DNA of 6,321 bases from Gemmatimonadaceae bacterium (GCA_013820975.1 JACDHQ010000135.1:1-6321); one strand, 5' to 3'; shown: positions 1-6,137, numbered from the stretch's first letter. Translations and numbers: made by a program. The notes: a model not told the origin generated them from the sequence alone.

Positions 1-870
1 ACGCTCCAGCAGCGCCGCCACCGCCACGGCGCCGGCGCCCTCGGCACGTACGCCGTGGTGGTGCGCCAGCCAGCCGATGGCGCGCGCGATCGCCGCTTCG
101 CTGACCGTTGCAATGCCGTCGAGCGCATGCTGCCCGATGTCGAGCGCCTCGTCGTCGATCTGGCGCGCCAGTCCGTCGGCGATTGTCGGCGTGACGTCGA
201 TCGCCGTCACGCGCCCCGCGGCGAGCGAGCGGCTCATCGCTGCGGTCCGGTCGCTTTGCGCGCCGTGGATGGCGACGGCTGGCGCCCGATGCCGGACGAT
301 GCTGCCGATGCCGCCGAGCAGCCCCCCGCCGCCGACGGGGAGCACGATCGTGCCGGTATCCGGAACGTCCTCGAGGATCTCGAGCCCCACCGTTCCCTGG
401 CCGGCAATCAGGTCGTCGCCAAGGCACGGGTTGATGAAGATCGCGCCGCGGGATGCCGCCGTCCGCTTGGCCGCATCCATCGCGGCATCGTAGTGCGGTT
501 GCGACGTATCGAGCGTCGCGCCGAGCGCCGCGATCCCGTCGCGCTTCACCTGCGGTGCATTCGACGGCACGAAGACGGTCGCCGCGATGCCGAGGGCGTG
601 CGCCGCGTACGCGACGCCGAGTCCGTGGTTGCCGGCACTCGATGCGACGACACCACGTTCGCGCGCGGCGGGCGACAACCGCGAGAGGGCGTTGAACGCG
701 CCGCGCACCTTGAAGCTCCCGGTCACCTGCTCCTGCTCCATCTTGAGCAGGACGTCGCCGCCGGCGATGCGGGAGAGCGCAGGGGAGCGGACGACGCGGG
801 TGCGGCGCACGACGGAACGGAGGCGGTCCGCGGCTTCCGAAACGGCTTCGGGGCGAAGGGCGATGAACAT
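1..870 (-). CDS. Threonine/serine dehydratase, PLP-dependent, 3' part cut off by the window edge
   Basis: Reading from an ATG at 868-870 leftwards gives 290 codons with no stop before the edge, so the C-terminus is missing. The protein belongs to the fold-type II PLP enzymes that deaminate L-threonine or L-serine to 2-oxo acids in the cytoplasm. Visible marks are the PLP-lysine motif SFKVRGA at residues 52-58 (K54), the substrate/cofactor loop SSAGNHGLG at 77-85, the phosphate-binding glycine loop PVGGGGLLGG at 178-187, and the late EGAGAVAVAALL segment at about 277-288 that is typical of IlvA/TdcB-like enzymes. The short catabolic form is usually about 320-330 residues; whether an ACT regulatory domain follows cannot be seen. 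The start has no clear Shine-Dalgarno sequence. A serine racemase or hydroxyectoine-utilisation dehydratase is a possible alternative within the same superfamily. It lies divergent from the tRNA-Ala and is unlikely to share a transcript with the egt genes, which are separated from it by a terminator. Confidence 0.9.
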   Translation of the reverse strand, partial: MFIALRPEAVSEAADRLRSVVRRTRVVRSPALSRIAGGDVLLKMEQEQVTGSFKVRGAFNALSRLSPAARERGVVASSAGNHGLGVAYAAHALGIAATVFVPSNAPQVKRDGIAALGATLDTSQPHYDAAMDAAKRTAASRGAIFINPCLGDDLIAGQGTVGLEILEDVPDTGTIVLPVGGGGLLGGIGSIVRHRAPAVAIHGAQSDRTAAMSRSLAAGRVTAIDVTPTIADGLARQIDDEALDIGQHALDGIATVSEAAIARAIGWLAHHHGVRAEGAGAVAVAALLER

Positions 871-890
871 GCCGGAAATATGGCCCGGCG

Positions 891-918
891 TTGACAAAGC
901 GTTATCCCCCACTAGATT
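891..918 (+). promoter_or_regulatory. Sigma70-type promoter for tRNA-Ala
   Basis: A perfect -35 box TTGACA lies at 891-896, followed after 16 bp by TAGATT at 913-918 (4 of 6 matches to TATAAT). The expected start near 925 would give a leader of about 75 nt before the tRNA, to be removed by RNase P processing. Direction and placement fit tRNA-Ala; the box lies just upstream of the divergent dehydratase start. Confidence 0.65.
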
Positions 919-999
919 ACGCGATCTCGAACAGCGCCCAGTGGGGCTGTTTGTGACGCAAGCGACCGCCGATCGTCTCTTCGGTAGTGCATGCGCTGC

Positions 1000-1072
1000 G
1001 GGGCTGTAGCTCAGCTGGGAGAGCGCTGCATTCGCATTGCAGAGGTCACCGGTTCGATCCCGGTCAGCTCCA
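1000..1072 (+). tRNA. tRNA-Ala (anticodon CGC)
   Basis: The 73-nt cloverleaf folds fully. The acceptor stem GGGGCTG/CAGCTCC has one G-T wobble, the D arm is GCTC/GAGC, and the anticodon stem CTGCA/TGCAG carries a 7-nt loop TTCGCAT. The anticodon CGC at 1033-1035 reads GCG codons. The T arm is ACCGG-TTCGATC-CCGGT and the discriminator is A at 1072. The 3' CCA is not encoded (TCA follows), so it must be added by nucleotidyltransferase. A dedicated promoter lies upstream at 891-918. Confidence 0.97.
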
Positions 1073-1084
1073 TCAAATAGAGTC

Positions 1085-1100
1085 TGGCACGGATCTCGCA
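1085..1100 (+). promoter_or_regulatory. Sigma54-like -24/-12 element (candidate)
   Basis: TGGCACG at 1085-1091, a 4-bp spacer, then TCGCA at 1096-1100 matches the RpoN consensus TGGCACG-N4-TTGCA with one mismatch. The invariant GG (1086-1087) and GC (1098-1099) are separated by the required 10 bp. Transcription would start near 1110 and run into the terminator at 1192-1221. No coding gene lies downstream on this strand, and no enhancer-binding regulator gene is visible, so function is uncertain and a chance match remains possible. Confidence 0.3.
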
Positions 1101-1109
1101 TTTTCTGGG

Positions 1110-1221
1110 TAATGCCCGCCGCCGTTCGGTAGGACGTAGAGTTCCAATGATGGCGCGCGAGGCAGCTCAGCGGGAATCCGTAGAGCTTATGAAACGTCGC
1201 TGCTCAGGCAGCGACGTTTTT
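1110..1221 (+). ncRNA. Possible small RNA or trailer between tRNA-Ala and terminator
   Basis: This stretch has no credible ORF but is bounded by a sigma54-like element upstream and a strong intrinsic terminator at its 3' end. It contains a second hairpin at 1164-1187. If transcribed independently it would be about 110 nt, in the usual range of bacterial small RNAs. The simpler alternative is that it is just the 3' trailer of the tRNA-Ala transcript. No known RNA family is recognised. Confidence 0.25.
1192..1221 (+). terminator. Intrinsic terminator, strongest on plus strand
   Basis: A perfect 12-bp inverted repeat (1192-1203 with 1208-1219) closes a TCAG tetraloop and is followed by T residues to 1221, then CG and a further TTT. 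On the plus strand it ends the tRNA-Ala (or small RNA) transcript. On the minus strand it lies 34 bp past the egtD stop, but there only a TTT follows the stem, so it could act as a weaker terminator for the egt cluster and prevent collision between the convergent units. Confidence 0.85.
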
Positions 1222-1255
1222 CGTTTCCGTCCTTCAGCTGTCGCCGACGGGACAC

Positions 1256-2236
1256 TCAGTCCGCGGCCTCCAGGAACGCGACCCAGAACCGGTCCTCCGA
1301 GTCCGTCCACCGCATGCGCACCCTGAAGCCCGCCGAGCCAACGACGCTGTCGAGCCGCTCGGCGTCGTACTTGTACGAGCTCTCCGTCCAGATCGTCTCG
1401 CCTGGCTCGAACCGGATCGTCGATCCGGCGACGTGCACCTCCTGGTCGTCGAGGCTCACGAGGTGCATCTCCACGCGGCTCGCGGCCGAATTGAAAAAGG
1501 CCCGATGTGCGAAGCACTCGACCTCGAAGTCGGCGCCGAGCTCGCGGTTGAGCCGCGTGAGCAGGTTCAGGTTGAACGCCGCCGTCACCCCCGAGGCATC
1601 GTTGTACGCCGCGTCGAGGACTGCCGCGTCCTTGCGCCGGTCCACGCCGAGGATCAGCGCGCCGTCGGTTCCGACCGTACGGCGGATGCGGCGCAGGAAC
1701 GCCGTCGCCTCGGCCGGATGGAAGTTGCCGATCGTCGAGCCTGGAAAGAAGCCGACGCGGCGTGCGCCCGGTGGCAGGGGCGGGAGCTCGAGCGGCTGGC
1801 TGTAGTCGCCGCAGAGGGGACGCACCGCGACGTCAGGGTATGACGCGGCAAGGTCTGCGGCGACGGTGCACAGCTGATCACGCGAGATGTCGATCGGCAC
1901 GTATGCGGCCGGGCGCTCCATCGCGTCGAGGAGCAGCGTCACCTTGACCCCCGCGCCACTGCCGTACTCGATCAGTGCGCAGCGCGGGCCGGCGAGTTCG
2001 GCGATCTCCGGCGCCCGCGCCTCGAGGATCTCGAGCTCTGCGCGTGTGGGGTAGTACTCCGGCTGCTCGCATATCCGCTCGAACAGCGCGGCGCCCGCCG
2101 CATCATAGAACAGTTTTGGCGGCAGCGTCTTGCGCTCGGACTGCAGCCCACGCAGCACCTCGGCGGCGAGCGGCGACGGTGCTGGCTGGTCACGCCGCGC
2201 CGCCTCCGTCCTCGAGTGGTCCCCGGGACGCCTCAC
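1256..2236 (-). CDS. egtD: EgtD, L-histidine N-alpha-methyltransferase (ergothioneine pathway)
   Basis: This 326-residue SAM-dependent enzyme adds three methyl groups to the alpha-amine of histidine, giving hercynine, the first step of ergothioneine synthesis. Family marks are EYYPTRAE at 60-67, the SAM-binding IEYGSGAGVK at 89-98, VPIDIS at 113-118, FPGSTIGNFHP at 164-174, AYNDASGVTAAFNLN at 210-224 and TESSYKY at 284-290. From memory of the mycobacterial enzyme, its histidine-binding Tyr56, Asn166, Tyr206, Glu282 and Ser284 correspond to Y61, N171, Y211, E285 and S287, so the active site looks intact. Length matches the roughly 320-residue family. I chose the GTG at 2234-2236, which overlaps the egtB stop in a GTGA and has GCGGAG five bases upstream. 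The frame stays open further upstream, but that part is only egtB read out of frame. The overlap suggests translational coupling with egtB. Confidence 0.95.
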   Translation of the reverse strand: MRRPGDHSRTEAARRDQPAPSPLAAEVLRGLQSERKTLPPKLFYDAAGAALFERICEQPEYYPTRAELEILEARAPEIAELAGPRCALIEYGSGAGVKVTLLLDAMERPAAYVPIDISRDQLCTVAADLAASYPDVAVRPLCGDYSQPLELPPLPPGARRVGFFPGSTIGNFHPAEATAFLRRIRRTVGTDGALILGVDRRKDAAVLDAAYNDASGVTAAFNLNLLTRLNRELGADFEVECFAHRAFFNSAASRVEMHLVSLDDQEVHVAGSTIRFEPGETIWTESSYKYDAERLDSVVGSAGFRVRMRWTDSEDRFWVAFLEAAD

Positions 2237-3507
2237 GTATGCTCCGCGAGCCGGATCCCGGTGAACTGCCACCGTGTCGCCGACGGGAAGAAGTTCCGGT
2301 AGGTGAGCCGCGCGTGTCCCGGCGGCGTCGCACGCGAACCGCCGCGCAGGACCCACTGGTCGGCCATCCACTTGCCGTTGTACTCGCCGATCGCTCCGGA
2401 GGGAGGCGTATAGCCGGGGTATGCCACGTACGCGCTCTGCGTCCATTGCCAGCATTGGTCGTACGCCTGGTGAAGGCTGGTGCCGTGCATCCGGGCCGCG
2501 ACTTCCCATTCGGGCTCGGTCGGCAGTCGCGAGCCTGCCCAGCGCGCGAAGGCATCGGCCTCGTAGTAGCTCACGTGGGACACCGGCGCCGCCGTGTCCA
2601 CGGCATTCTGGCCGTGCATCGTGAACTCCGTCCAGCCATCGGCGGTGCGCTCCCAGTACATCGGCGCCGTCCATCCCTCCGCCTGCACCGTCGCGAGCCC
2701 CGCGGAGAGCCAGAGCGCCGGTTCGTCGTAGGCACCATCCTCGATGAACGCGAGATACTCCCCGTTGGTGACGAGGCGATCGGCAAGTGCGAACGACTCG
2801 AGGAAGACCCGGTGCGCCGGACGCTCGTTGTCGAAGGAGAATTCCTCCTTCTCCTCATTGCCGATCCGATGGACCCCCTCGGGCACGGCGCGCCAGCGCA
2901 CGGGTTCCGGCGCGCCATGCCGTGACCGCGGACCTGAGTGGTACGATGGGCGCAGGGGGTTCGTCCAGAACACGTGCTTGATGTCGGTCTGCAGCAGTTC
3001 CTGGTGCTGCTGCTCATGCTGTAGCCCGAGCTCGACGAGCGGGACGACCGGATGTGCGGCGTCCGCGCCGACGCGCTCGAGCAGCCGGTGCATCGCCTCG
3101 TCCACATGCGCGCGGTAGGCGAACACCTCGGCCACCGTCGGCCGCGTGACCAGCCCGCGCTGCGCACGGCAATGGCGCTCACCGGCCTGCACGTAGTACG
3201 AGTTGAAGAGGAACGCGTAGCGCGGATCGGGGGAGCGGTAGTCGGGCGCGTGCTCCGCGAGCACGAAGGTCTCGAAGAACCAGCTCGTGTGGGCAAGATG
3301 CCACTTCGTCGGGCTCACGTCGGGCATGCTGCTGACGACGAAGTCCTCCGTTTGCAGCGTGGCGCAGAGGCGAAGCGTGTGCGTTCGCACCGCGTCGTAC
3401 CGCGTGACGAGCGGCTCGCCGGCGTGCGCGGCGCGCGACGCCGTGGTGTCGCCCGGCACCGGCGCCGCTTCCGGCACGGCGGGTGAGGAATGCATGGCAG
3501 TCGTCAT
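2233..3507 (-). CDS. egtB: EgtB, hercynine oxygenase / sulfoxide synthase
   Basis: This 424-residue nonheme iron enzyme uses O2 to join hercynine to a thiol donor (gamma-glutamylcysteine or cysteine), forming the C-S bond and sulfoxide of the ergothioneine precursor. The N-terminal DinB-like half has KWHLAHTSWFFE at 68-79 and HEQQHQE at 164-170; H164, H168 and one histidine of the first motif (H70 or H73) should form the iron site. The C-terminal formylglycine-generating-enzyme-like domain covers about 205-422 with RLPTEPEWE (327-335), GEYNGKWM (374-381), VLRGGSRATP (386-395) and RWQFTGIRLAE (412-422). The ATG at 3505-3507 has GGAG six bases upstream; the open frame extends to 3699, but that part is antisense to nothing useful and overlaps the preceding gene out of frame. 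The NSYY motif (102-105) and GEYNGK signature suggest a type II EgtB. The gene sits 52 bp after the flavodoxin-like gene and overlaps egtD by 4 bp. Confidence 0.95.
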   Translation of the reverse strand: MTTAMHSSPAVPEAAPVPGDTTASRAAHAGEPLVTRYDAVRTHTLRLCATLQTEDFVVSSMPDVSPTKWHLAHTSWFFETFVLAEHAPDYRSPDPRYAFLFNSYYVQAGERHCRAQRGLVTRPTVAEVFAYRAHVDEAMHRLLERVGADAAHPVVPLVELGLQHEQQHQELLQTDIKHVFWTNPLRPSYHSGPRSRHGAPEPVRWRAVPEGVHRIGNEEKEEFSFDNERPAHRVFLESFALADRLVTNGEYLAFIEDGAYDEPALWLSAGLATVQAEGWTAPMYWERTADGWTEFTMHGQNAVDTAAPVSHVSYYEADAFARWAGSRLPTEPEWEVAARMHGTSLHQAYDQCWQWTQSAYVAYPGYTPPSGAIGEYNGKWMADQWVLRGGSRATPPGHARLTYRNFFPSATRWQFTGIRLAEHT

Positions 3508-3512
3508 CGGAG

Positions 3513-3529
3513 GCTCCGGGCCACGGAGC
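3513..3529 (-). promoter_or_regulatory. Hairpin containing the egtB ribosome-binding site
   Basis: On the minus strand GCTCCG (3529-3524), loop TGGCC, and CGGAGC (3518-3513) form a perfect 6-bp stem. The Shine-Dalgarno-like GGAG (3517-3514) lies in the 3' arm, six bases before the egtB ATG. If folded, the stem would hide the binding site, so it may limit initiation or make it depend on translation of the upstream gene. The inverted repeat is seen; regulation is inferred. Confidence 0.45.
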
Positions 3530-3559
3530 AACATTCTGATGGCAAGCCGCGCGCCGCCG

Positions 3560-4660
3560 TCACTTCGGGCGCGGATCCGGGTGGTTGCTCGACGGCTCAG
3601 CCACATGCCCCGCGGCGGCCAGGTGCACGGCATCCACGATCGTCCGGGCGATGTTGCGCACCTCCTCCTGGACGGCCTCATCGTCGTCCAGCGCCACATG
3701 GCTCGTCGCGTACGGCTCCATGTAGCCGATGTAGCGGTCGAGGACCGCGCCGCCCCCCGCCTGGATCAGCTGCATGTCGAGCAACCAGTCGGTGAGCGCC
3801 CGCCGGACCGCCTCGGCGCCGGCGGCGTCGCCGTGGGCGAAGACGGCAAACTGCCGGCCGGCCAGGTGGCGCGGATAGTCCCACCCGGCGAGCTCGAGGC
3901 GCTTCGCCGCTGCGGGGTCCTTGCCGTTGGTGGAGGTGATGTCGGGGTTGCCGCCGTCGGCACACACGAGCCGGTCCATCATGAGCTTGAGGGTGCTCGG
4001 CGCCTGGTACCAGTACACCGGTGTCACGATCATCACGCCGTGCGCCGCGACCCACCGCGGATAGAGCTCGTTCATCCAGTCGTTCACCTGGCCCATCGCA
4101 TGGTTCGGATAGCACGAGCAGGGCCAGTGGCAGAGCGGCATCGCCGTCGCGACACACGACTTGCACGGCAGGATGCGCCGGTCGTATTCCGCCGTGAGCA
4201 GGCTGAGGTCGAGGAAGTCGCACTCGACCGACGGCGACGCGGCGAAGATCTCCTGCGCCAGTTGCGCGAGCCGGTAGGTCTTGGGCGACTCGCCAGGGCA
4301 GGTCTGGTTGGAGCGCGCCGCCGCGGAGATGAGCAGGATCCGCCGCGGGGAGCTCGGGTCGTCATGCCGGCGCTGTGCCTCCTGGATGGCCTGCCGCGCG
4401 ACGTACCACTCCACCGGCATGTCGAAGTCCGGATCGGCGAACTCCGGCCCCGCCTTCCGCGTGCGCGGATTCTTCCGGTACTCGTCGTAGCCCTCCCACG
4501 CGACATCCATGATGCGCGCGATCGCATCGCGAACGTCGTCGAACGCGGGATCGTAAAAGCGCTCGCCGACACGGCGCTCGAATTCCTCACGGGAGAGCTT
4601 CGTGCTCGGCTGCAGCGTGCGAACTTCTGGAACGTCGGGACGACCGGACGGCTCGGGCAT
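3560..4660 (-). CDS. Flavodoxin-fold NAD(P)H-dependent oxidoreductase with cysteine-rich segment
   Basis: The 366-residue protein has a flavodoxin/NADPH-dependent FMN reductase core from about residue 107: beta strand RILLISAAARSNQT (107-120) leading into a phosphate-binding turn, and VTPVYWYQAPSTLKLMMDRL (212-231), the conserved FMN-contacting region of WrbA and iron-sulfur flavoprotein relatives. Between them lies CKSC...C...CSC (C166, C169, C177, C181, C183), which could bind a metal or iron-sulfur cluster or act as redox thiols. Later conserved-looking blocks are GWDYPRHLAGR (259-269), FAHGD (274-278) and DRYIGYMEPYA (308-318). About 100 residues precede the flavin domain, which is longer than usual and has no recognised domain. 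No signal peptide is seen, so it is cytoplasmic. Start: ATG at 4658-4660, with no clear Shine-Dalgarno sequence. It is co-directional with egtB after 52 bp, so probably cotranscribed. Exact substrate is unknown. Confidence 0.85.
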   Translation of the reverse strand: MPEPSGRPDVPEVRTLQPSTKLSREEFERRVGERFYDPAFDDVRDAIARIMDVAWEGYDEYRKNPRTRKAGPEFADPDFDMPVEWYVARQAIQEAQRRHDDPSSPRRILLISAAARSNQTCPGESPKTYRLAQLAQEIFAASPSVECDFLDLSLLTAEYDRRILPCKSCVATAMPLCHWPCSCYPNHAMGQVNDWMNELYPRWVAAHGVMIVTPVYWYQAPSTLKLMMDRLVCADGGNPDITSTNGKDPAAAKRLELAGWDYPRHLAGRQFAVFAHGDAAGAEAVRRALTDWLLDMQLIQAGGGAVLDRYIGYMEPYATSHVALDDDEAVQEEVRNIARTIVDAVHLAAAGHVAEPSSNHPDPRPK

Positions 4661-4698
4661 GATCTGCGGGGTCAGGGTGAGCGCCCACCGCGTGCTTG

Positions 4699-4704
4699 CG
4701 TCAA
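4699..4704 (-). promoter_or_regulatory. Weak -35-like box upstream of the flavodoxin/egt cluster
   Basis: TTGACG on the minus strand (5 of 6 matches to TTGACA) lies about 38 bp before the flavodoxin-like start and next to the 10-bp repeats. No good -10 box follows at 16-18 bp, so this is only a tentative marker for where the cluster promoter might be. Confidence 0.2.
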
Positions 4705-4710
4705 CCGTGC

Positions 4711-4757
4711 CAGCGCCGATCAGCGCCGATCAGCGCCGATCAGCGCAATCAGCGCCC
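4711..4757. repeat. Short tandem repeat, 10-bp unit CAGCGCCGAT
   Basis: Three exact head-to-tail copies of CAGCGCCGAT occupy 4711-4740, followed by CAGCGCAAT (one base shorter, changed) and a final CAGCGCC at 4750-4756. The unit length is close to one DNA helical turn and the array lies between the lipoprotein gene and the flavodoxin/egt cluster, about 50 bp upstream of that cluster's first start codon. It could be a slippage-prone repeat or a set of phased binding sites. Confidence 0.9.
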
Positions 4758-4764
4758 GTCGAGG

Positions 4765-4787
4765 GCCGTCCCCGGCGGGCCGACGGC
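4765..4787 (-). terminator. GC-rich hairpin after the lipoprotein gene, possible weak terminator
   Basis: GCCGTC (4765-4770) pairs with GACGGC (4782-4787), and an inner CCC/GGG extends the stem. It lies 13 bp past the lipoprotein stop on the minus strand. There is no T tract after it on either strand, so it is at best a pause or Rho-assisted site, or simply an RNA-stabilising 3' end. Confidence 0.3.
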
Positions 4788-4799
4788 GATCATGCCGGG

Positions 4800-6137
4800 T
4801 CAGTCACCAATCGGCAGGGCCCCGAGGTCGTCGCGCATCGCCGTGAAGATCGTGCGAAGATAGGCCGCTTCCTCCGCCTCCACCTTTGGCGAGATGTCGC
4901 CGAATGCGCGTGAGCCGATGCGATTGATGAACCGGAGGATCGCGCTCTCCTGCACCGTCGTGCGCGCGAAGCGGTGCAGGATCGTGCCGCCCGTCTCCTC
5001 GCGGAATCCCACCGCGTACACCGAGCCCGCACCCTCGAACGGGCGACGGAGCGGGCTCCTGAGCAGGCGCTCCGCGAACAGCGGCAGCTTCCACTCGGGC
5101 TCGCGCCTCGCGGTGATCGTCCAGCTATGGTCGCGCGTAGTGCTCGACCGCACGACGTCCGTGCGAAGTGTCTCGAAACCGGCCGTGAACGGACCCACCG
5201 TGGCGATCGCGTCCACGACCATCTCGAACGCATCGGGAAAGGGGCGCGGCGGGCCGTGGAAGGGGGCAAGCGCACCGCCCCGCACCCGCGCGTCGATCGT
5301 GATGCGGTCGTTGCGCGCATCGAGCACGAACCATGTCGCCGGCGCGGCACCGGCACGGTCGCGCATCACCAGGCGCATGCGCGACTTGGACGTGTACTTC
5401 GCGAGGTACGCCGCCAGCGCCGGGTAGGTGCCGGAGAGGCGCGACGCATGCAGCGTGATCACCACCCGGACGCTCGTGCTGCCGTCAGGCAGGCGCGTGG
5501 GGCGGATGGTGTCCATGTTCGCGTACCGCCGGAGCGCCGCCGACGTGCGAGGAAAGGCGCCGAGGTAGTCGCCGCGGATGCTCTGCTCGGAGCGCCCTTC
5601 GGCGGCGATGATCATCGCCGGGAACACGCCTGCCGCCCGCTCAGGCGCGACGCCGCCGAGGCGGTAGTCGGCGAGTGTCTCCCAGCGGTACAACCCGTCG
5701 GCAATCCGGATGAGCGTCACGCCATGGCGGGAGTCGCCGATCCCACGGAGACCCGGCACGCTGGGAACACTCGAGAAGCGGTATCCGCCGGGCGTGAGGG
5801 TGCCGAACGCATGAACCTGCCGCACCGATGCCGAAGGGCGGGCCGACCAGATGGCGGTATCCTGCCAGGCGTTTGAGGGCACGAAGGCGTTGTGTGCGAT
5901 CTTCGAACGCGCCTGTTCGTAGTCGTCGTGCCGGAGCGGGGTGGTGTAGCGCGCCGCGAGGGCGTCGAACATCCGGCGAGCCTCGTGAACCGAGGCCGGC
6001 GACCCACCGTGCAGCGTGGCGCCAGCCATGCGGCACGACGGCAGCACGAGTGACATGCACGCGAGGGCGGCCAGCCCCGCTAAGCGGCGTCGTCGTTTGA
6101 TGTTAGCGGCGGCGATCGGATGCACTGTCGAGGTCAC
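4800..6137 (-). CDS. Predicted lipoprotein of unknown function
   Basis: The 445-residue protein begins with a bacterial export signal: basic KRRRR at residues 14-18, a hydrophobic stretch LAGLAALACMSLV (19-31), and a lipobox-like LPSC ending at C35, so it is probably lipidated and held at the outer face of a membrane. C27 is a weaker alternative acylation site. The mature part, about 410 residues, has no motif I recognise; it is rich in basic residues and short beta-like segments (for example VRVVITLHASRL, TWFVLDARNDRITIDARV), with a helical-looking C-terminus around 405-437. I do not recognise the family and assign no function. The start is the GTG at 6135-6137; no Shine-Dalgarno sequence precedes it, and another GTG four codons in is possible. 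The gene is followed by 139 bp before the flavodoxin-like gene, so it may be a separate unit. Confidence 0.75.
   Translation of the reverse strand: MTSTVHPIAAANIKRRRRLAGLAALACMSLVLPSCRMAGATLHGGSPASVHEARRMFDALAARYTTPLRHDDYEQARSKIAHNAFVPSNAWQDTAIWSARPSASVRQVHAFGTLTPGGYRFSSVPSVPGLRGIGDSRHGVTLIRIADGLYRWETLADYRLGGVAPERAAGVFPAMIIAAEGRSEQSIRGDYLGAFPRTSAALRRYANMDTIRPTRLPDGSTSVRVVITLHASRLSGTYPALAAYLAKYTSKSRMRLVMRDRAGAAPATWFVLDARNDRITIDARVRGGALAPFHGPPRPFPDAFEMVVDAIATVGPFTAGFETLRTDVVRSSTTRDHSWTITARREPEWKLPLFAERLLRSPLRRPFEGAGSVYAVGFREETGGTILHRFARTTVQESAILRFINRIGSRAFGDISPKVEAEEAAYLRTIFTAMRDDLGALPIGD

Noticed and set aside
55..894. 279-codon plus-strand open frame
   Set aside because: Antisense to the dehydratase, whose PLP motifs show that the minus strand is the coding one.
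1000..1072. tRNA-Ala as an integration site for a mobile element
   Set aside because: No repeat of the tRNA 3' end, integrase or composition shift was seen in the window.
1112..1132. Tiny reading frame ATG to TAG (six codons) after the sigma54-like element
   Set aside because: Too short, with no convincing ribosome-binding site.
2237..2674. Open frame extending egtD upstream to a 472-residue protein
   Set aside because: The extra 146 residues are egtB read in another frame; EgtD motifs and length fit the GTG at 2236 with its own Shine-Dalgarno sequence.
3508..3699. Open frame extending egtB upstream by 64 codons
   Set aside because: It overlaps the flavodoxin-like gene, has arginine-rich low-complexity sequence, and lacks a Shine-Dalgarno sequence; the ATG at 3507 is better supported.
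4711..4757. The tandem repeats as a CRISPR array
   Set aside because: Units are 10 bp, directly abutting, with no spacers.
3287..4846. 519-codon plus-strand open frame
   Set aside because: It is antisense to egtB and the flavodoxin-like gene; its sequence is arginine/histidine-rich and without motifs, as expected from high GC.
4974..5876. 300-codon plus-strand open frame
   Set aside because: Antisense to the lipoprotein gene, with biased composition and no recognisable domain.
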